Source: Diogma glabrata (Eukaryota > Arthropoda > Insecta > Diptera > Cylindrotomidae). Taken from it: a DNA stretch of 64,000 nt. Position 1 is the first letter of the stretch. Every line of letters starts with the position of its first letter. The notes under the pieces were generated by a model. It saw nothing but the letters and a program-made list of their open reading frames with translations. It was not told the DNA's origin and ran no database searches. The position numbers and the translations under genes were made by a program. The stretch lies in contig OY856186.1 of NCBI GenBank assembly GCA_963693315.1, positions 283,956,944 through 284,020,943 of the forward strand. Direction: 5' to 3'. Below are positions 47,285-59,001 of this stretch, piece after piece.

Positions 47285-48081
47285 TGTTGCAAAACGAAAA
47301 AAAAAATTCGTAACGTTATGCATTTCGTTTTTGTAACAATATATTTATTTTTTCGGTACGTTATTTCGTTATGAAACAGAAAAATATTATATTTCGTTAT
47401 GTTATAACGTTATAATTACGTTATTTTAAAATTAAATATCATGTTTAAAATTAACCTCCTTAAATGTACAAATATAGAAAAGCTCTAATGAACAGTTATT
47501 TCTTGTATGTATAGTTATAAAAATATTAATTTTATACAATCGAAGTAAAACAAAACTAAATAATTAAATACATTAAAAAATTTGACTTATTTCAAAATTA
47601 ATTATTTCAAAAATATTAGAGTAAATTTTTATTTAACAGATCTTCTGAATTATTTCTTATATCGGCCAGCATAAAAATATTCTTTCTTAAAATTATTCAA
47701 AAGCACCTGTGATGCAGAAACGGCTAGTACATATTTGAAATTACTTGCAATATACTTAAAGTTTTACAAAATTTTCATTATTTTGGTACAAATATCATAC
47801 AATTTTAAACTACCAAAACCTTTAGTTTAAGCGTTCAATGAAATTAAAAAAGAGTAGATAAGTTGGCTTTTATATAACCGAATCTTGCACTTTGATTTTC
47901 ATATAATTATACAAAAAGATATCCAAAAAACGAAATAAATATTAACGTTATCGTTACGTTTTGCGTTATTGTAACGCAATTTTATTTTTAAAACTTTATG
48001 AAAGTAATTATTACAAATAACGCTATTTCATTTCGTTTTTTCGTTTTTGCGTTACGTTACGAGTAACGTTTTGCAACACTG
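47282..48081. mobile_element. hAT-like MITE inserted in TA repeat, 800 bp
   Basis: It begins 'cagtgttgcaaaacg' at 47282 and ends with its exact complement 'cgttttgcaacactg' at 48081. TA repeat lies on both sides, so an 8-bp duplication of TA units cannot be told apart from the repeat. Subterminal zones hold many 'cgttac' and 'gtaacg' words in both orientations. No coding sequence. The CAGTG start fits the hAT superfamily. Confidence 0.85.
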
Positions 48082-48094
48082 ATATATATATATA

Positions 48095-49605
48095 TAAAGA
48101 AGATTCATAGTACTATACTTGAACGTTTTTGGCACACTTTTTTGGCATTTCTCGACGTTTTAGGTCATAACGATGACCGATGACGACAAAGTCTAAAAGA
48201 GCAAAAAGAAAATATCCGTTTGTCTGGCGGCTGGACGGTCGGCAATTATAGCCGACGAAATCTAGAAAACCGCTGAAGCGATTTTTTCTAAAAATAAGTT
48301 AACTTAATGGGAAGAGCCGAAAGCACGATGTGTTCGATAGCTGTGCCGGAAGTGTGTCAAAAATCATGAAGTGTGTCAAAACACGAAAATTTGCTTATGT
48401 TTTGCTTAAAAAACGTTCATTTTAGGAGGTAATGATAATAATGAATAAAACATTGAATGTGGAGAAATCTTGATGGCTTACATTGGTATGTGAGACCAGG
48501 AGCTTGATTATTGTTTTATAAGTGGAGAATGTGGAGAAATCTTAAAGGCCTGAATGTGAGACCAAAAATTATATTGATTGATTATTGTATTACATTATTA
48601 TTGTATTATAAGTGTGTCAAAAAAATACCGTTAAGTGTGTCAAAAGAATGATCTTAATATATTTTGTTAATTTTTGAAAATTTTTTTGAGAAACATATTA
48701 TGCGAAACATTTTCGATTAGGAGGATATAAAAAACAAAAATAATTATTAGTAAGACATGAAATGTAATTGAACATTAAATTTGACATAAAGTGTGTTGTC
48801 AAAAAAATCGTTAAGTGTGTCAAAACAAGAAAATTTGCATATTAAAAACTTAAAAACGTTTATTTTAAGTGATGACGAGTATTAACATTGAATGTGGAGA
48901 AATCTTGATGGTCGGCATTAGTATGTGAGACCAAGAGTTTGATAAATTCAAGGGACCAACAAAATCGTTCATAATAACCGTGTGTTCATTATAAACAGGG
49001 TGTGTTCATTATAAACTTATTCTGTATGTCAAAAGAATGATTTCAGATTCTTCGACTTCTGAATACCATGAACAGTTGGAAAATAAGTAATTTTTGATTG
49101 TTATAATATTTGCAATATTTTTGGATTTTCGAAATTTCAATCTTTGATTTTGGATTAATTTTTGAAATGTTTTTAGAATTTTGAATAAAGTCTAAATTTT
49201 TGATTTTATTATAATTCTGCAATATTTTAAGAATTTTGGAAAAAGTTTCAATTTTTGATCTTGCTAACATTTTTGCAATATCTTTAGAATTTTGAAAAAA
49301 AAAATTAAAAGTTTTAATTTTATTATAATTTTTAAAATATTTTTTGAATTTTGAAAAGATTTGAATTTTGGATTTTGTTATAATTTTTTGAAATCAATTC
49401 AATCAGGCTCCTTTTTATGAAAAAAATTAAATTAATTATTTGTATAACATGAAATGTATATAATTGAACATGAAATTGGTTGATAATAGGTTGTTTGTTT
49501 TCGAAACATCTGGACGCTAAATGGAGAGATTTTTGAGGATTTTGCTGAGTGTATCCTCTTTTCACTAAATTATGTTAATTTATGATCTGTTATAATTTTT
49601 TATAA
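48095..49605 (-). repeat. Modular repeat E, copy with one foldback arm
   Basis: Module E landmarks are present in reverse relative to 16439-17035: 'gccgacgaaatctagaaaac', 'ccggaagtgtgtcaaa', 'aacattgaatgtggagaaat' (twice), 'gtgtgtcaaaagaatgat'. These are followed by ~57-bp minisatellite units at 49080-49390. The segment 49505-49605 ('gacgctaaatggagag', 'gatctgttataat') matches the right arm of the 19.9-22.2 kb foldback. It looks like a foldback that has lost one arm. Confidence 0.75.
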
Positions 49606-50940
49606 TATAATTAGAAACTGTAAATTATTTTGAAATTATTCGTAAAATAAAATTTGAAGTTAATGTTTAATAAAGTTCAAATAAGTTTACAAAAACTTAG
49701 AATACAAATGCCGAATTTAATCAACTAGAAAATGTGCTAAATCCATTTTGCATTGCGAAGATCATTTAGCATTCAATTGGAACGCAGTCTTATTTATGTA
49801 AATATACATTTATTTTATAAGTAAATAATACAGAATCTTACTCGTACAAAAAACTTTTTATGTAATTCGGGCATAAAGTATCTATTTTCACTCTAATGCA
49901 AAAAATACCTACTTTACGCATAAATAGCGATTATATTAATAGTGTTTTAAAAGAAGTGAGCAAAAGAGATAAATTAAATAAATGTGTAATATTTTCAAAT
50001 AATTAATTTGAATGTGGTATGACTTAATGCTGTTTTGCCTTTCCTATAAATGGCGTCCGAATGCTTCCAGTGCATGCATAACAGTTGGCTATCTGGTTTA
50101 TAAATACAAATCTATGTGAATTAAGTAAACTTTACTTTTTCAATTACAAAGTTAATTTAAAAAGAAATTCATAAACTAAAACTATAACCTCAAATAGTTT
50201 GATATTTTTTGTTTTTAGATTCATTTAATATTTTAACCCATCTTTATAAAGTAAACGAAACTTTTTAAAGTATTTATAAAACGTTTCTCGATTTTAATTC
50301 AGAACTTAAATTATAAATGATTTAAAAAAAACAGGGAGGCAAATAAAAGTTTTGTTTCAAATTATCGTATTAAAGGATTAAATGAAATTATTATCATGTA
50401 AATTTAATTTTTATTAATTGTGGTATAAATATGAAAAATTTAAAGATTATGAAATATAGAATTTTAATAGTTTAAGTATAATGTATTAAGGCCAGTAAGT
50501 GTTTTACCGATTGTGAATATATTTAAATAAACAAATTCGAGATTGTTTATACTCTTAATTTAGTTTTGCTTGATCGAAATAAATTTAAGTAAACCATTTA
50601 ACTTATTAACATTCATTTTATTGTTTTAAGTAAATTTAATTTTTAAATATTCGCTTTAAAATAGTAAGCTTTTATATAACTTCATTTTGGAATTCAATTT
50701 TGGGGCGTTTTAATAGAACAAAGAGCTTCAAAACGAAAACACAGATTTGGGAAAATTAGTCAAACTGAATGAATTTTTAATTAGCTTCATAACATCTATT
50801 CGAAATTATGATTTTTTTTAATAAATATGTAATTTTGGAAAAAAAAAAATAAAGCGTGAAGAGTACGAGTTTGATAAAGTAAGGACTAAAAACGTAACCT
50901 TCAAGCAGGAAAGACATGAGTAAATACCATACTAGATCGT
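49606..50940. other. Unassigned DNA with repeat fragments
   Basis: 'caattggaacgcagtcttat' at 49777-49796 matches the right end of the MITE at 61564-61783, and 49830-49890 matches 35310-35390 inverted. A half-palindrome at about 50490-50560 relates to 31861-31995. The rest is AT-rich with no gene recognised. Confidence 0.45.
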
Positions 50941-50952
50941 GGGCAGAGTGAA

Positions 50953-51313
50953 ATGGAAAAGAGATTCGCTGGTTATATTAATACGTTTGACAAATATGAC
51001 TTTTTGACTAATTTAGTTCTACTTTTATCTGAAAAAATAGCTCAAAAATTTTGTAACGACGATTTAGAACAGCCATTTGTTTGGGAATGTCTTCATTTTC
51101 AAACATATCTTCAAAATATAAAAATATTAATGGAGCTATCGAGTCATCAAAAGATTTATCTGCCGCGATAATAACTTAGAAACAGTTTCCAAGCGTAGAT
51201 ATTGCTCTACGTATACTTTTATGTGCGACAATAACTAATTGTTCAGCCGAGAGGCTGAGTTTATTTGCCATAAAAACTAAAGCAATGAACAAAATGCGAA
51301 CAAAGTTGCGCTG
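50953..51313 (+). pseudogene. hAT transposase C-terminal fragment
   Basis: The first frame (50953-51171) reads 'KYDFLTNLVLLLSEKIAQKF' and 'WECLHFQTYLQN', like the segment before the dimerisation region of hAT transposases with a DUF4371-type core. After a frameshift, 51186-51313 reads 'FPSVDIALRILL', 'TNCSAERLSLFAIKT' and 'MRTKLR', the hAT C-terminal dimerisation motif, where the family normally has S/AERSFS-L-I/K. It ends at a stop before the usual last helix. No terminal repeats were found. It is a dead fragment. Confidence 0.7.
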
Positions 51314-51974
51314 AAAGCCGTAGTACAAGTAGGGATAAGTAGTACTATAGACACTAACTACATATTTAATTATAAATATAATTTAAAATAACTATTTAAG
51401 CATTTATTACTATACTACTGTCCATTTGCTTGATCATTTGTCTAAATGAGAGTTAGCTAAAGCTTCAATAAGACATATCTCTCAAATAGTTATCATGCCG
51501 TTTCTTGACAAATATAAACAAAGAATTAACTAAATGACGAAAAGAGAAAACTTATGTGAATTTGTGGTCTTTAGGGGTTAAAAGTAAAATTAATCAAAAA
51601 TCTAAGCTGTCCCTGTTATTTAGTTTTTTATGTTTGTTAGTTTTTTCCAATGAATTGTAAAATTGGTTTTATAAATATATTAAATATAAATAATCAGTTT
51701 TTCGTTGTGTTTAAATATTATATTGAAGAATTTTTGAAAACTATTAAAGTTATATTAAAGTGACAGAGACGTTAAGGATTCTTTATTAAGTTTTTAACTG
51801 ACAATAAGTAAGAAAAATTGTGTGTAACATCTCGGCAAATTCTTGGAAAATTGATATTATATTATCTATTTACAGACAATAAACGTGCAAGAACCCTCAA
51901 TTTTTCCCAAGATTATAAAATTTTATTAATAAATTTTGTGTTCAATTACAGAGATATAATAGAAAACAAAAAAA
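51314..51974. other. Unassigned AT-rich DNA
   Basis: I see no gene or repeat between the hAT fragment and the large foldback. Confidence 0.4.
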
Positions 51975-52320
51975 CCGGATCGTGTCATATCATCGAAAAA
52001 TCATACCGTCGAAAATCGTTACATCGAAAAAAAGCAATAAATTGAAAAATAAAAATCATATCGTCGAAAAATCACACAACCGAAAATCGCAACATCGAAA
52101 ATCGTATCACCGAAAATTCATTACGTCGAAAAGTCATAGCATCGAAAAATCACATCACCGAAAATCATATCATCGAAAATTTGATTCACAAAATCGAAAA
52201 ATCATACCATCGAAAATCGTAAAATCGAAAAAAAAATCATATCATCGAAATATCATTACATCGAAAATATTCGATGTAATGAATAAAACATTACATCGAA
52301 AAATCATATCATCGAAAAAC
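51975..52320. repeat. Short tandem repeats, left end of the foldback
   Basis: Units built on 'catatcatcgaaaa' and 'catcgaaaatc' recur every 12-26 bp with small variations (accg, atcg, gtcg). The Ser-Tyr-His-Arg-Lys-rich open frame here is a product of the repeat, not a gene. Confidence 0.9.
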
Positions 52321-53173
52321 AGGGTGTACTCTCCTCACAGATAAAACATTTGTAAATTAAAATGTTAAGTGTCTGCAGTATATGTTAATTGGGCAATTCG
52401 TTTGAAAATGTACATTTATTTGTGGATTTTTTTTAAATCAAAATTTTGTATGAGTGGAACGAATGAAAAAATCTAAATTCTGAATTTTTTATTTATTGCT
52501 TTGAAATGCAGTTTTGCCGGTATACATTTTTAGTAATTTCTTTTGGTTTACATAGATAATATACTATGTGCTATCATATTTTGAAGATAAAGTTTTAGGA
52601 TTCCAAACAGATTTTTCTACGTTTTTTTTTAATAATAAATACTATGCCCTATAGTATTATATTATATTCACCCTGTATTCTTTTGAAAATGTGCATGTTT
52701 TATAGTTTTTTTTTGAAAATGCCTAAAGCATTTGGTATAGTATTGACGAAATTTGTATTGGTGAAAGAAAGTGTGTGTCAAGTGTTTTTCAAAAAATAAT
52801 AAAGTGTGTTAAAACACGACAATGAGCATTTTTTGCTTAAAAAATCGATCATTCTAATTCTAAGTGATTACGAGTAGTAACATTGAATGTGGAGAAAATT
52901 TGATGATTGGCATTGGTATGTGGGACCAGAACCGATTATTGTATTGTAAGTGTGTCAAAAAATACAGTCAAGTGTGTCAAAAGAATGATTTTCATTTATT
53001 TTTTAACCCAATTTTTTGGAAAAAAATAAAATTAAGTATGTAATTATTTTTATGAGTTAAAACGTATTTGAACATAAAATTGGACATGTTTCTATCCAGT
53101 TTCAACTCCTCCCAACTTATAGGAACAATTGGGAAATATCAAGTTGTTGCAGATTAAATGTCGTTTTTAAAAA

Positions 53174-53620
53174 GATTGATTAATTTTTGGAATATATTAA
53201 GAATTTTGAAAAAAGTTTAATTTTTGATTTTATTATATGTTTTGGAATATTTTTAGAACTTTGAAAAAGTTTTTATTTTGTTTTGATTTTTGCAATATCT
53301 TTAGAATTTTGAAAATAGTTTCAATTTTTGATTTTGTAATATTCTCTTGAATATGTTTGAACTTTTGAAGAAAATTGAAATTTATGATTTTATTATAATT
53401 TTTAGAATCTTAGAAAAAAATTGAATTTTTATAATTTTTGCAATATGTTTGGAATTTTGAAAAAGTTTCAATTTTTGATTTTTAATAATTTTTGGATTGA
53501 TTAGAATTTTGAAAAAGTTTAAATTTTTGATTTTTTTTAAATTTTGGAATATTTTTAAATTTTGAAAAAAAATTTCTATTTTTGATTTTATGATAATTTT
53601 TAAAAATTTTAGGATTTAAA
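53174..53620. repeat. ~57-bp minisatellite, left half of the core
   Basis: Units of the form 'ttttggaatatttt..agaattttgaaaa' plus 'agttt' and 'aatttttgattt' repeat about every 55-60 bp. The same unit, inverted, fills 54690-55330, so the palindromic layout extends into the core. Confidence 0.8.
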
Positions 53621-53699
53621 AAACTTTCATTTTAAGTGATTGCGAGTAGGAATATTGCACTTGGAGAAATTTTGATGGTCGGGATTGGTATGTGAGACC

Positions 53700-54260
53700 A
53701 AAATCTAGATTCTTGCATTATAAGTTTGTCAAAAAAATGTTGTCAAGTGTGTCAAAAGAAATATTTTTATTTATTTTTTACCCAATTTTTTGGAAAAAAA
53801 TAAAATTAATTACTTGTTTGAAATGAAATTTTATTATTATTATTGAGAATTATGGTATTATAAGTTTGTCAAAAAAATGTTGTCAAGTGTATCAAAAGAA
53901 AGATTTTTATTTATTTTTTACCCAATTTTTTGGAAAAAAATAAAATTAACTATTTGTTTAACATGAAGTTTTATTATTATTATTGAGAATTATGGCATTA
54001 TAAGTTTGTCAAAAAAATGTTGTCAAGTGTGTCAAAAGAAAGATTTTTATTTATTTTTTTATCCAATTGTTTGGAAAAAAATAAAATTAATTATTTGTTT
54101 GACATGAAATTTTATTATTATTTTTGAGCATTATGGCATTATAAGTTTATGAAAAAAATATTGTCAAGTGTGTCAAAAAAATGATTTCATATATTTTTTT
54201 AGATAATTTTTTGGAAAAATAAATTTAGCTGTTTGTTTACGTAAATATAATTGAACTTGG
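53700..54260. repeat. 140-bp tandem repeat in the foldback core
   Basis: 'gcattataagtttgtcaaaa' followed by 'gttgtcaagtgtgtcaaaag' and 'cccaattttttggaaaaaaa' recurs about four times. 'gagaattatgg' and its variant start at 53844, 53984 and 54126. The unit is part of module E. Confidence 0.85.
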
Positions 54261-54460
54261 AAATTTTTGAATTTGTTATAGTTTTTGAAATATTTTTGGA
54301 ATTTTGAAAAAAGTTTCAATTTTTGATTTTGTAAGAATTTTTGGAATATTTTTAGAATTTTGAAAAAAGTTTCAATTTTTGCAATATTATTTGCAATACT
54401 TTTAGAATTGGAAAATTGGAAAAATGTTTTGATTTTGTTAATAATTTTGTCTTCGTACAA

Positions 54461-54690
54461 CGCTTTTGGTGAAAACTATATAAACAGCCTTAGCACAAAA
54501 ACAATCCTTACTGTTTTATTATTTAAATTTGTAATATCATAAAAGGAAAAAAATCAAATTTGCTTAAAAAATTTTTGCAAGAAATGCAAAAAAAAGTGGG
54601 GGTAAGAATTTCACTTTTGGCTCATGAATGTAATACTTAGGTCTTTCAGACCGAAGTAATATAAATACATAGCCGGAAAAAAGACGCCTG
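54461..54690. other. Centre of the foldback
   Basis: Apparently single-copy apart from 54598-54660, which matches 18295-18370 ('ggggtaagaatttcactttt'). No coding sequence. Confidence 0.5.
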
Positions 54691-55330
54691 ATTGAATTGA
54701 TTAAAAAAAATTCCAAATATTATAATAAAACCAAAAATTCCAACATTCTTGAAAATCCAAAAATATTCAAGAGAATATTACAAAATAAACGACTCAAACT
54801 TTTTTCAAAAATCCTAAATTTTTTAAAAATTATCATAAAATCAAAAATAGAAATTTTTTTTCAAAATTTAAAAATATTCCAAAAATTTTAATAAAATCGA
54901 AAATTTAAACTTTTTCAAAATTCTAATCAATCCAAAAATTATTACAAAATCAAAAATTGAAACTTTTTTCAAAATTCCAAACATATTGCAAAAATTATAA
55001 AAATCAAAAATTCAAACTTTTTCTAAGATTCTAAAAATTATAATAAAATCATAAATTTCAATTTTCTTCAAAAGTTCAAACATATTCAAGAGAATATTAC
55101 AAAATCAAAAATTGAAACTATTTTCAAAATTCTAAAGATATTGCAAAAATCAAAACAAAATAAAAACTTTTTCAAAATTCTAAAAATATTCCAAAACTTA
55201 TAAGAAAATCAAAAATTAAACTTTTTTCAAAATTCTAAATATATTAAAAAAATTAATCAAAAATCAAAGATTGAAATTTCAAAATTCTAAAAATATTGCC
55301 AAAATTATAACATAATCAAAAATTCAAACT
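54690..55330. repeat. ~57-bp minisatellite, right half of the core
   Basis: Units of 'caaaattctaaaaatattcc', 'aaaaatta' and 'aaaatcaaaaattgaaactt' repeat about every 55-60 bp. They are inverted relative to 53174-53620 and match those at 20200-20800. Confidence 0.8.
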
Positions 55331-56366
55331 TATTTTCCAACTGTTCCTGTTATTCAGAAGTCGTGGAATCACACAAAACGATTACAAAAGAAATATCTTT
55401 CTCATAATTACATTTTTTTTAAAAACATTTAATCTGCAACAACTTGATATTTCCCAATTGTTCTTATAAGTTGGGAGGAGTTGAAACTGGATAGAAACAT
55501 GTCCAATTTCATGTTCAAATACATTTCAAGTCATAAAAATAATTACATACTTTATTTTATTTTTTTCCAAAAAATTGGGTTAACAATCATTCTTTTGACA
55601 CACTTGACAGTATTTTTTGACACACTTATAATACAATAATCGAGATTCTGGTCACACATACCAATGCCCACCATCAAATTTTCTCCACATTCAATGTTAC
55701 TACTCGTAATCACTTAGAATGATCGATTTTTTAAGCAAAAAATGCTCATTTTCGTGTTTTAACACGGTTCATGATTTTTTGACAAACACTTGACACACAC
55801 TTTCTTTCACCAATACAAATTTCGTCAATACTATACCAAATACTATACTATACCACTTAGATGTTAACGAAATATTCTCTCATCCTATGAATTCACACAT
55901 CGTAATATCTAGAAATTTAATACAAAAAATACCAAAGAAATACTATACCAAATGTTTTAGGCATTTTCAAAAAAAAAACTATAAAACATGCACATTTTCA
56001 AAAGAATACAGGGTGAATATAATATAATACTATAGGGCATAGTATCTATTATTCAAAAAAACGTAGAAAAATCTGTTTGGACTCCTAAAACTTTATCTTC
56101 AAAATATGATAGCACATAGTATATTATCTATGTAAACCAAAAGAAATTACTAAAAATGTATACCGGCAAAACTGCATTTCAAAGCAATAAATAAAAAATT
56201 CAGAATTTAGATTTTTTCATTCGTTCCACTCATACAAAATTTTGATTTAAAAAAAAATCCACAAATAAATGTACATTTTCAAACGAATTGCCCAATTAAC
56301 ATATACTGCTGACATTTAACATTTTAATTTACAAAAGTTTTATCTGTGAGGAGAGTACACCCTGTT

Positions 56367-56704
56367 TTTCGATGGTATGATTTTTCGATGTAATGATTTA
56401 TTCATTACATCGAATATTTTCGATGTAATGATATTTCGATGATATGATTTTTTTTTCGATTTTACGATTTTCGATGGTATGATTTTTCGATTTTGTGAAT
56501 CAAATTTTCGATGATATGATTTTCGGTGATGTGATTTTTCGATGCTATGACTTTTCGACGCAATGAACTTTCGGTGATATGATCTTTCGATGCTATGACT
56601 TTTCGATGATATGAACTTTCGATTAATGAAATTCGGTGGTATGAACTTTCGGTTTCGTGATTTCTGGCGATTCGACGGTATGATTTTTCGATGTTATGAT
56701 GCGG
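56367..56704. repeat. Short tandem repeats, right end of the foldback
   Basis: Inverted counterpart of 51975-52320: 'tttttcgatg(a/g)tatgatt' and 'ttttcgatgatatgattttc' variants every 12-26 bp. It ends where the decayed Harbinger sequence begins. Confidence 0.9.
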
Positions 56705-56732
56705 ACTCAAAAAAACTGATAAGGTTTGGGTG

Positions 56733-57640
56733 GGCTAAAAGAACGAGGCATGGAAAATGTGTGCAATGAATTTAAAGCACAAACCACCACAAAAAGAGAA
56801 GCAAAATCCCTGAAAATGGCATATGAAAATATGCGGTAAGATGCCTTGAAAGAAAATCCTGCTGATAAGGTTTTTTTTAAAAAATGTTTTGATGCTTAAT
56901 ATTTTTATAAATATTGTTAATTTGTAGGCTGATACGTATTTAACGGGTGGTGGTATAAAAAAAATCCAAATATCACAAATTTTCAGCAAAATACTCCATA
57001 TGATAAAATAAAAAGCCACACCGCTGGTAATCCTTACGATTCCAGTGCGGAATATAACAACGAGTCTTTATTATCATCAAACTCACTTACAATTTCGTCA
57101 ACGCCGACACCAACGTAAACCGTTCTAACTGTTGCTACTGAAACACCATTATCGCAATCATTCACGAATAGGTCAACGGCTGGACCGACCTCTCAAAAGT
57201 AACCTGTCTTCTGTCATACCATCGTCATCGCAATCATTCACGATTACAACCGAGTCCAACACGTCATCGAAACCATTCACTACTGAGTCTTCGGCAAAAG
57301 CGACCTCCCAAAGAAACCGGTTCATTACCATACCATCTTCATCGACAAACTTATGTACAAACGAAACCAGCCCGGTCCAAACCGGCCCAATCCAAACGAA
57401 GCGTTGCAAAAGGTTTGTTCAATAATTTGAGCAACATAATTAAGGAGAAGGTTGCTAGAAACAGCACTGAAACCAATTATTATCATCGTGTATTAAAGAT
57501 GAAAGAAGAAAAACATTCCTTGCAGATGCATATTTTGGAGAAACAGCTTCTCGTTGCTGAACACCAACTAAAAAATGAAATATTGGAAAATGAAGTAAAA
57601 AAGAGAAGAAATCGATCTATAAATTATATTTATTAATATA
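56733..57640 (+). pseudogene. Harbinger accessory SANT/Myb-like protein (broken)
   Basis: The first part, about 56735-56860, reads 'NVCNEFKAQTTTKREAKSLK' and 'MAYENMR', the end of a SANT/Myb-like DNA-binding domain, with a frameshift just before it (the Trp of 'EAW' is in another frame) and a stop codon after 'ENMR'. A possible intron or insertion with 'tttgtag' follows near 56930. A Ser/Thr-rich linker lies at 57130-57410, and 57415-57636 encodes a Glu/Lys/Leu-rich C-terminal coil ('MHILEKQLLVAEHQLKNEIL') ending in a stop at about 57634. It faces the transposase remnant, as in the 35.4-42.9 kb element. Confidence 0.7.
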
Positions 57641-57689
57641 ATAAATAAATAACTATTTTATTAAAGAAAAAATTAAATAAATTTATTAT

Positions 57690-58640
57690 TGAAAAAAATT
57701 TTCCATTAACGAGTCTCGAACAAAAACATTCGCATTGATCCTTCTGCCTGCAGTTTCTCGTATAGCTCGTATTTCTGAAGAATCGTTTAAATCAATTGCG
57801 ATGTTATGTAACACCGCCACAGCAACAATCGTTGTTTGTGTATTGGACAGTGGAGATAGTAAATACTTTTTAACACCATAACCACCATCACCTAATAAAA
57901 CACGTCGACCAAAACTTCCATCTTCTAATCTAACCTTACGAAACGAGTTGTCTAAAATGATCTAATCATGAACAGATCCTCCCCATCGAACTTCAACATC
58001 CAAAATTTGTAAGTTTGCACTTCCAACACACTGCACATTGGCTGAAACTTACCCTTTCCTATTTCGAAAAATTTCACCGGTGTTTTTTGATGGAGATTGA
58101 GTTCGGACATGGGTGCAATGCAATCAATTGCTCCAACAACTCCTGGAAAGCCAGCTATTTTGTAAAAATTAGCCTTTGCATTTTTTATTTCTTCAGCAGT
58201 TCCAGGCATTTTAACCATGGCTCTTCCTAAGAATGTGTGGCAGTTTCCTGCAAATCGTTGACTTGTGACATGAAAACAAATCTTCACATGTTAATTGATA
58301 ACATCCAGTGACCACAAATCTAATTTCAGAAAAGGAATCATAAAATATGTTACTATAAATGAACGGGAATTAATTTTACTATGCACACTTATGAAAAAGT
58401 ACTATAATAACCTCAATGTGAAAAGTAGTTGATTGATGGTTGAAAATGGACGACTCCTATTATTTGCCGGCTCTAAATATAGATATAATTTTTCCGAAAT
58501 CACAATAACTGTTCTTTTATCGAAACGAAATCTTTCTTTCAATTCTCTTGAATTTAAAGTGTCCATGATGTTTGGTCTTGAGGGATAAAATCTTAGCCAA
58601 GGAATTGTTTCCTCAACATTTATCAAAATTAAATCCTGAA
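57690..58640 (-). pseudogene. PIF/Harbinger transposase (broken, third catalytic residue deleted)
   Basis: From the N-terminus: 58402-58626 (-) reads 'SRELKERFRFDKRTVIVISE', the start of a Harbinger transposase. 57952-58287 holds 'CFHVTSQRFAG', 'FPGVVGAIDCIAP' (first catalytic Asp), then 'FDGEDLFM'. About 57700-57960 encodes 'ILDNSFRKVRLEDGSFGRRV', 'LLGDGGYGVKKYLLSPLSNT', then directly 'VAVAVLHNIAIDLND'. In the family about 50 residues, with the third catalytic residue (Glu), separate those last two blocks. Here they are fused, so that part is deleted. Frameshifts and a stop in the 'HD' region add to the damage. It is convergent with the accessory gene at 56733-57640. Confidence 0.85.
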
Positions 58641-59001
58641 GATTATCATCTAAACCATTTTCATTGTCGCTAAATATCTTTGATAACCTTTTTTATTTTT
58701 ATCAAATATTAATTGATGTAATAAATAATAATAATTATTTTTTTTACTACATAACTGTTAAAATAAGAATTGTAATCAATGCTTTAAGTTTGACAAATTT
58801 AGGATGTGTTCGTTGCTTAACTATTTTTAAGAAGAAATGTTAAATTATAAAAATGTGTTTTGCCTGTTAAATAAACATGTTTAATAAACATACCACATAG
58901 TTTTGTTCTAATTAATAAATTATTAAATCTAATAAAATCATAGGTTATGGGCCCAGATAAAGTTTTTGTTTTTACATATAAAATACCAGAAAGTGAAACA
59001 A
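58641..59001. other. Spacer between Harbinger and Copia remnants
   Basis: AT-rich, with no feature recognised. The Harbinger right end and the Copia LTR should lie here, but I could not define either. Confidence 0.35.

Larger units (their letters stand above)
51975..56704. mobile_element. Large foldback element, about 4.7 kb
   Basis: Arms of about 1.2 kb, 51975-53173 and 55411-56704, are inverted copies. Shared landmarks include 'gggtgtactctcctcacaga', 'aactgcatttcaaagcaata' (complement on the left), 'ttcaccctgtattcttttga', 'atgtggagaaaatttgatg' and 'gaaactggatagaaacatgt' (complement on the left). The outermost ~350 bp of each arm are short 'atcgaaaatcat'-type tandem repeats. The core has ~57-bp minisatellites in opposite orientations and a 140-bp tandem repeat. 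No transposase was found. The plan matches FB-like foldback elements with subrepeat-built ends. Confidence 0.88.

Noticed and set aside
51975..52320. CRISPR-like array of short spaced repeats
   Set aside because: Units vary in length and sequence, the spacers are not unique, the array is mirrored at 56367-56704 as a foldback tip, and the context is eukaryotic.
51982..52344. A 120-residue Ser/His/Lys-rich protein
   Set aside because: It is a translation of the short tandem repeat at the foldback tip.
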